Source: JALYOK01 sp031419835 (GTDB lineage: Bacteria > Pseudomonadota > Gammaproteobacteria > Burkholderiales > JALYOK01). From it: a stretch of 8,479 nt of DNA. The stretch covers positions 1 through 8,479 of the forward strand of contig JANOLP010000001.1 in the NCBI GenBank assembly GCA_031419835.1, given 5' to 3'. This document shows, in pieces, positions 6,385 to 8,479 of the stretch. Every line of letters starts with the position of its first letter. The stretch's first letter is position 1. The notes under the pieces were generated by a model. That model was not told where the DNA came from and did not search any database. It saw only the letters and a list, made by a program, of their open reading frames with translations. Position numbers and translations under genes: made by a program.

Positions 6385-6635
6385 TCAAAATTTTGTATTT
6401 CGCACGTATTAAGGAAAGTTTAGGTGTCGGCCAGGAATCGATCGATATCCCGAAAGATGCTACTACGGTGGCTTCGCTCACCACATGGTTGCGCCTGCGC
6501 GGCGCTAATTGGCAGACCGAGCTCGCGCCGGGAAAAGCGCTGCGCGTCGCAGTGAATCAGGCGATGGTCGGCATGGAAGCGTCGATTAAAGACGGCGATG
6601 AAATCGCGTATTTTCCGCCGGTGACCGGAGGCTAG
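6381..6635 (+). CDS. moaD: Molybdopterin synthase sulfur-carrier subunit MoaD
   Basis: An 84-residue ubiquitin-like (beta-grasp) protein. MoeB adenylates its C-terminal glycine, which then receives sulfur as a thiocarboxylate. The MoaD-MoaE complex uses it to add the dithiolene sulfurs to cyclic pyranopterin monophosphate, forming molybdopterin. The sequence starts MIKILYFARIKESLGVG, the usual first strand and helix, and ends DGDEIAYFPPVTGG with the essential terminal Gly-Gly. The length is typical. Its ATG overlaps the mobB stop by 4 bases, and its stop is one base before the moaE start. The GGA GGC codons for the last two glycines also supply the moaE Shine-Dalgarno sequence. Identity is secure. 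Confidence 0.95.
   Translation: MIKILYFARIKESLGVGQESIDIPKDATTVASLTTWLRLRGANWQTELAPGKALRVAVNQAMVGMEASIKDGDEIAYFPPVTGG
6627..6631 (+). promoter_or_regulatory. moaE Shine-Dalgarno sequence (GGAGG) inside the moaD Gly-Gly codons
   Basis: GGAGG lies 5 bases before the moaE ATG at 6637. It is made from the GGA GGC codons for MoaD's functional terminal glycines. It is the clearest ribosome binding site in the window and should couple production of the two subunits. Confidence 0.75.
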
Positions 6636-6636
6636 A

Positions 6637-7092
6637 ATGAGCGTTCGCGTACAGCCGCAAGACTTCGATATCGGTGCCGAAATCGCCACATTGCGCAAAG
6701 GTAACGCCAAGATCGGCGCGATCGCCAGCTTCATCGGATTGGTGCGCGACATCAACGAAGGCGATCAGGTGGCGACGATGACGTTGGAACACTATCCCGG
6801 CATGACGGAAAAAGCGCTGGAAGAAATTGTCGCGCAGGCCAAATCGCGCTGGGATGTCTATGATGCGTTGGTCGTGCATCGGGTTGGGCGATTGTTACCG
6901 CTTGATCAAATTGTGTTGGTGGTTGTCACCAGTGCCCATCGCGGCGATGCGTTTGCCGCATGCGAATTCCTGATGGACTACTTAAAAACTCAAGCACCGT
7001 TCTGGAAAAAAGAAGACACCGAAAAAGGTGCGCGCTGGGTCGATGCGCGGGAGTCGGACGATGCCGCCGCCGCGCGCTGGAAGAAAGTTTAA
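6637..7092 (+). CDS. moaE: Molybdopterin synthase catalytic subunit MoaE
   Basis: A 151-residue cytoplasmic enzyme that converts cyclic pyranopterin monophosphate to molybdopterin with sulfur delivered by MoaD. Recognisable blocks are GAIASFIGLVRDINEGDQV (27-45, with Arg37 of the substrate pocket), HRVGRLLPLDQIVLVVVTSAHRGDAF (81-106, with His101-Arg102), and CEFLMDYLKTQAPFWKKE (109-126) with Lys117 and Lys124. These two lysines align with catalytic Lys119 and Lys126 of E. coli MoaE. RWVDARESDDAAAARW closes the protein as in other MoaE sequences. The length is normal, so the TAA at 7090-7092 ends a complete protein. That stop is directly followed, in the same frame, by a TTG-initiated membrane ORF. 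Identity is secure. Confidence 0.96.
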   Translation: MSVRVQPQDFDIGAEIATLRKGNAKIGAIASFIGLVRDINEGDQVATMTLEHYPGMTEKALEEIVAQAKSRWDVYDALVVHRVGRLLPLDQIVLVVVTSAHRGDAFAACEFLMDYLKTQAPFWKKEDTEKGARWVDARESDDAAAARWKKV

Positions 7093-7287
7093 TTGAGTTT
7101 GGGAGAAATCTTAGCGCGTTGGGCACTCGTGATCGGATTCGGATTGCTCGGATTTGTTACAGGGCTCGCGGCGTTGATGATTGTGATTATGCCGCAACCG
7201 GGCAATGTTCCTTTGTTATCGCTCGTTGCGGTTGTTAGCAGCGCGATTGCAGCTTATTTTTGGCTCGGCGTAAGGCGCAAAAAGTAA
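7093..7287 (+). CDS. Small hypothetical membrane protein, two predicted helices
   Basis: A 64-codon ORF that I do not recognise. Two hydrophobic segments (about residues 8-33 and 40-59) are separated by a short MPQPGN turn. The C-terminus is positively charged (VRRKK), which suggests that end stays in the cytoplasm. The proposed start is TTG immediately after the moaE stop. A purine-rich AAGAAAG (7081-7087) lies 5 bases upstream as a possible ribosome binding site. A second in-frame TTG is at 7099. There is no ATG before residue 29, which would remove helix 1. The compositional bias looks like a real membrane protein rather than chance. Last in the molybdenum cofactor run; a link to that pathway is not shown. 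Confidence 0.55.
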   Translation: MSLGEILARWALVIGFGLLGFVTGLAALMIVIMPQPGNVPLLSLVAVVSSAIAAYFWLGVRRKK

Positions 7288-7295
7288 TTGATGTA

Positions 7296-7332
7296 TGCCT
7301 GTAGAACCAGTATTGATGCGGCTCTACAGGCA
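7296..7332. terminator. Perfect 10-bp inverted repeat between convergent genes, probable bidirectional terminator
   Basis: TGCCTGTAGA (7296-7305) and its exact complement TCTACAGGCA (7323-7332) enclose a 17-base loop. Two extra C-G pairs can form inside after one mismatch (7307-7308 with 7320-7321). It sits between the + strand membrane ORF and the end of pqqE on the - strand. The T-runs after the stem are weak or displaced on both strands (TTTT at 7346-7349 on +; five T about 10 bases beyond the stem on -). Position and symmetry favour transcription termination from both sides. Confidence 0.55.
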
Positions 7333-7347
7333 ATATCCCCCTGAATT

Positions 7348-8479
7348 TTAAGGCCTGACTTCTTCCGGCGTACGATTCTCCGACAGCGCCGTAGAGTTCT
7401 TATTTAAACGAAATACCAAGGGCTTTACCTCAAAACTTTGTTTGGGAAGTTCCGCCTGAGCGACCGCATCGGTCACCAAATAATGCTTCGGCGACAGATC
7501 GCAAATCGGATCGGTATTCGTCGCATCTTGCGTCAACATGTACGCCTGACAACGGCAACCGCCGAAATCTTTCGTTTTATCGGGGCAGGAACGGCACGGC
7601 TCTTTCATCCAACTATCGCCGCGATAAATATTGAACGCTTGCGAGTCGTACCAAATTTTATCCAGCGCCATATCGCGCACGTTGGGGAAGTTGATGCCGG
7701 GCAACATGCGCGCTTCGTGGCACGGCAATACCATGCCGTCCGGTGCGATGTTGATGAAAATGTTGCCCCAGCCGTTCATGCAAGCCTTCGGCCGCGTGGC
7801 GTGATAATCGGGCACGACGAAGAAGATTTTCATCTTGTCGCCGACGCGTTTGCGGAATTCGTTGACGTAGGCTTCTGCTTTGTTCAACTGCTCGTGGGTC
7901 GGTAACAGTTGATCGCGGTTTAGGAAACTCCAACCATAGTATTGCGTGTTGGCGAGTTCGACATAATCCGCATCCATCTCTTCCGCCAAACCCAAAATCT
8001 TATCGATGTGGTCGAGATTCATGCGATGCAGCACGACATTCAACACCATCGGATAGTCGTATTCCTTCACCATACGCGCGATCTTTTTCTTCAGATCGAA
8101 AGTCTTGGTGCTGGAAAGAAAATCATTCATCTCCTTGGTGGAATCTTGGAACGAGACTTGGATATGATCCAAGCCGTTGTCCTTCAGGCGCTTGATGCGC
8201 GCTTCGTTCATGCCGACACCGGAGGTCAGCAGGTTGGTGTAGAAGCCGAGTTTATGCGCCTCGGCGACAATCTCTTCAAGATCATCGCGCAGCAGCGGTT
8301 CGCCGCCGGAGAGGCCGAGTTGCACCACACCCATCTTTCGCGCTTCGGTGAGCACGCGAACCCATTCGGCCGTGGTAAGCTCTTGATCGTATTTGGCGTA
8401 GTCGATCGGGTTGTAGCAATACACGCAATGCAGCGGGCACTGATAGGTCAACTCAACATTGAGCCACTGCGGATAGGGA
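7348..8479 (-). CDS. pqqE: PqqE, radical SAM peptide cyclase of PQQ biosynthesis, N-terminus beyond the window
   Basis: PqqE, working with the chaperone PqqD, crosslinks the Glu and Tyr side chains of the PqqA peptide, the first step to pyrroloquinoline quinone. The frame stays open to the right edge (PYPQWLNVE precedes base 8451), so only a few N-terminal residues are missing. The radical SAM cluster motif is CPLHCVYC (Cys5, 9 and 12 counting from the Leu codon at 8451), with SGGEP at 48-52. The SPASM region carries Cys224, Cys244, Cys286, Cys289, Asp295, Cys299, Cys301 and Cys317. As I recall the Methylobacterium enzyme, this spacing matches its auxiliary-cluster ligands, including the unusual aspartate. 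After the last cysteine there is a polar tail of about 50 residues. pqqE often ends pqqABCDE operons, so pqqD probably lies just off the right edge. Identity is secure. Confidence 0.95.
   Translation of the reverse strand, partial: PYPQWLNVELTYQCPLHCVYCYNPIDYAKYDQELTTAEWVRVLTEARKMGVVQLGLSGGEPLLRDDLEEIVAEAHKLGFYTNLLTSGVGMNEARIKRLKDNGLDHIQVSFQDSTKEMNDFLSSTKTFDLKKKIARMVKEYDYPMVLNVVLHRMNLDHIDKILGLAEEMDADYVELANTQYYGWSFLNRDQLLPTHEQLNKAEAYVNEFRKRVGDKMKIFFVVPDYHATRPKACMNGWGNIFINIAPDGMVLPCHEARMLPGINFPNVRDMALDKIWYDSQAFNIYRGDSWMKEPCRSCPDKTKDFGGCRCQAYMLTQDATNTDPICDLSPKHYLVTDAVAQAELPKQSFEVKPLVFRLNKNSTALSENRTPEEVRP

Noticed and set aside
7438..7905. 155-codon ORF on the + strand opposite pqqE
   Set aside because: pqqE is certain on the other strand with all cluster ligands; the antisense product shows no family features.

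Overview
The window looks like chromosomal DNA of a Gram-negative member of the Pseudomonadota, most likely a betaproteobacterium or a close gammaproteobacterial relative. Base composition is moderate, close to half G+C by eye. The clues are the tight methyltransferase-rnhA-dnaQ block, a Sec-exported substrate-binding protein paired with a HAMP-GGDEF-EAL protein, and genes for two cofactors: molybdenum cofactor (mobB, moaD, moaE) and PQQ (pqqE). I see no insertion sequence, phage gene, CRISPR array, tRNA or rRNA. Coding density is high, and the longest stretch without a gene is about 210 bases.

Layout. (1) 1-335, + strand: the 3' part of a VOC-superfamily (glyoxalase/dioxygenase fold) gene that runs off the left edge, followed by a small hairpin. 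(2) 515-2421, +: an apparent operon of a YafS-like methyltransferase, RNase HI (rnhA) and the DNA polymerase III proofreading subunit (dnaQ), with gaps of 6 and 2 bases. E. coli has the same neighbours but with dnaQ divergent; here all three point the same way. (3) 2630-5745, +: a promoter-preceded pair, a periplasmic PF04392-like binding protein overlapping by ATGA a membrane protein with a periplasmic sensor, HAMP, GGDEF and EAL domains. (4) 5854-7092, +: mobB-moaD-moaE, preceded by a perfect TATAAT, then a 64-codon two-helix membrane ORF (7093-7287) in the same frame as moaE. (5) 7348-8479, - strand: pqqE, lacking only its first few codons at the right edge, convergent with the molybdenum cofactor genes. 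A 10-bp perfect inverted repeat lies between them.

How the genes work together. rnhA and dnaQ serve genome maintenance (RNA:DNA hybrid removal and replication proofreading). The binding protein and GGDEF-EAL protein plausibly form a ligand-to-cyclic-di-GMP relay, analogous in logic to NspS-MbaA of Vibrio but built on a different binding-protein family. MoaD and MoaE together are molybdopterin synthase, and MobB helps the later nucleotide-attachment step. PqqE makes the first carbon-carbon crosslink in PQQ biosynthesis, so the organism probably uses PQQ-dependent dehydrogenases as well as molybdoenzymes.

The best candidate for something not well described is the binding protein/GGDEF-EAL pair. 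Other points worth checking are strong enrichment of the palindrome GCGATCGC, the moaE/TAA/TTG membrane-protein junction, and the use of MoaD's terminal Gly-Gly codons as the moaE ribosome binding site. Most of the rest is ordinary housekeeping sequence.
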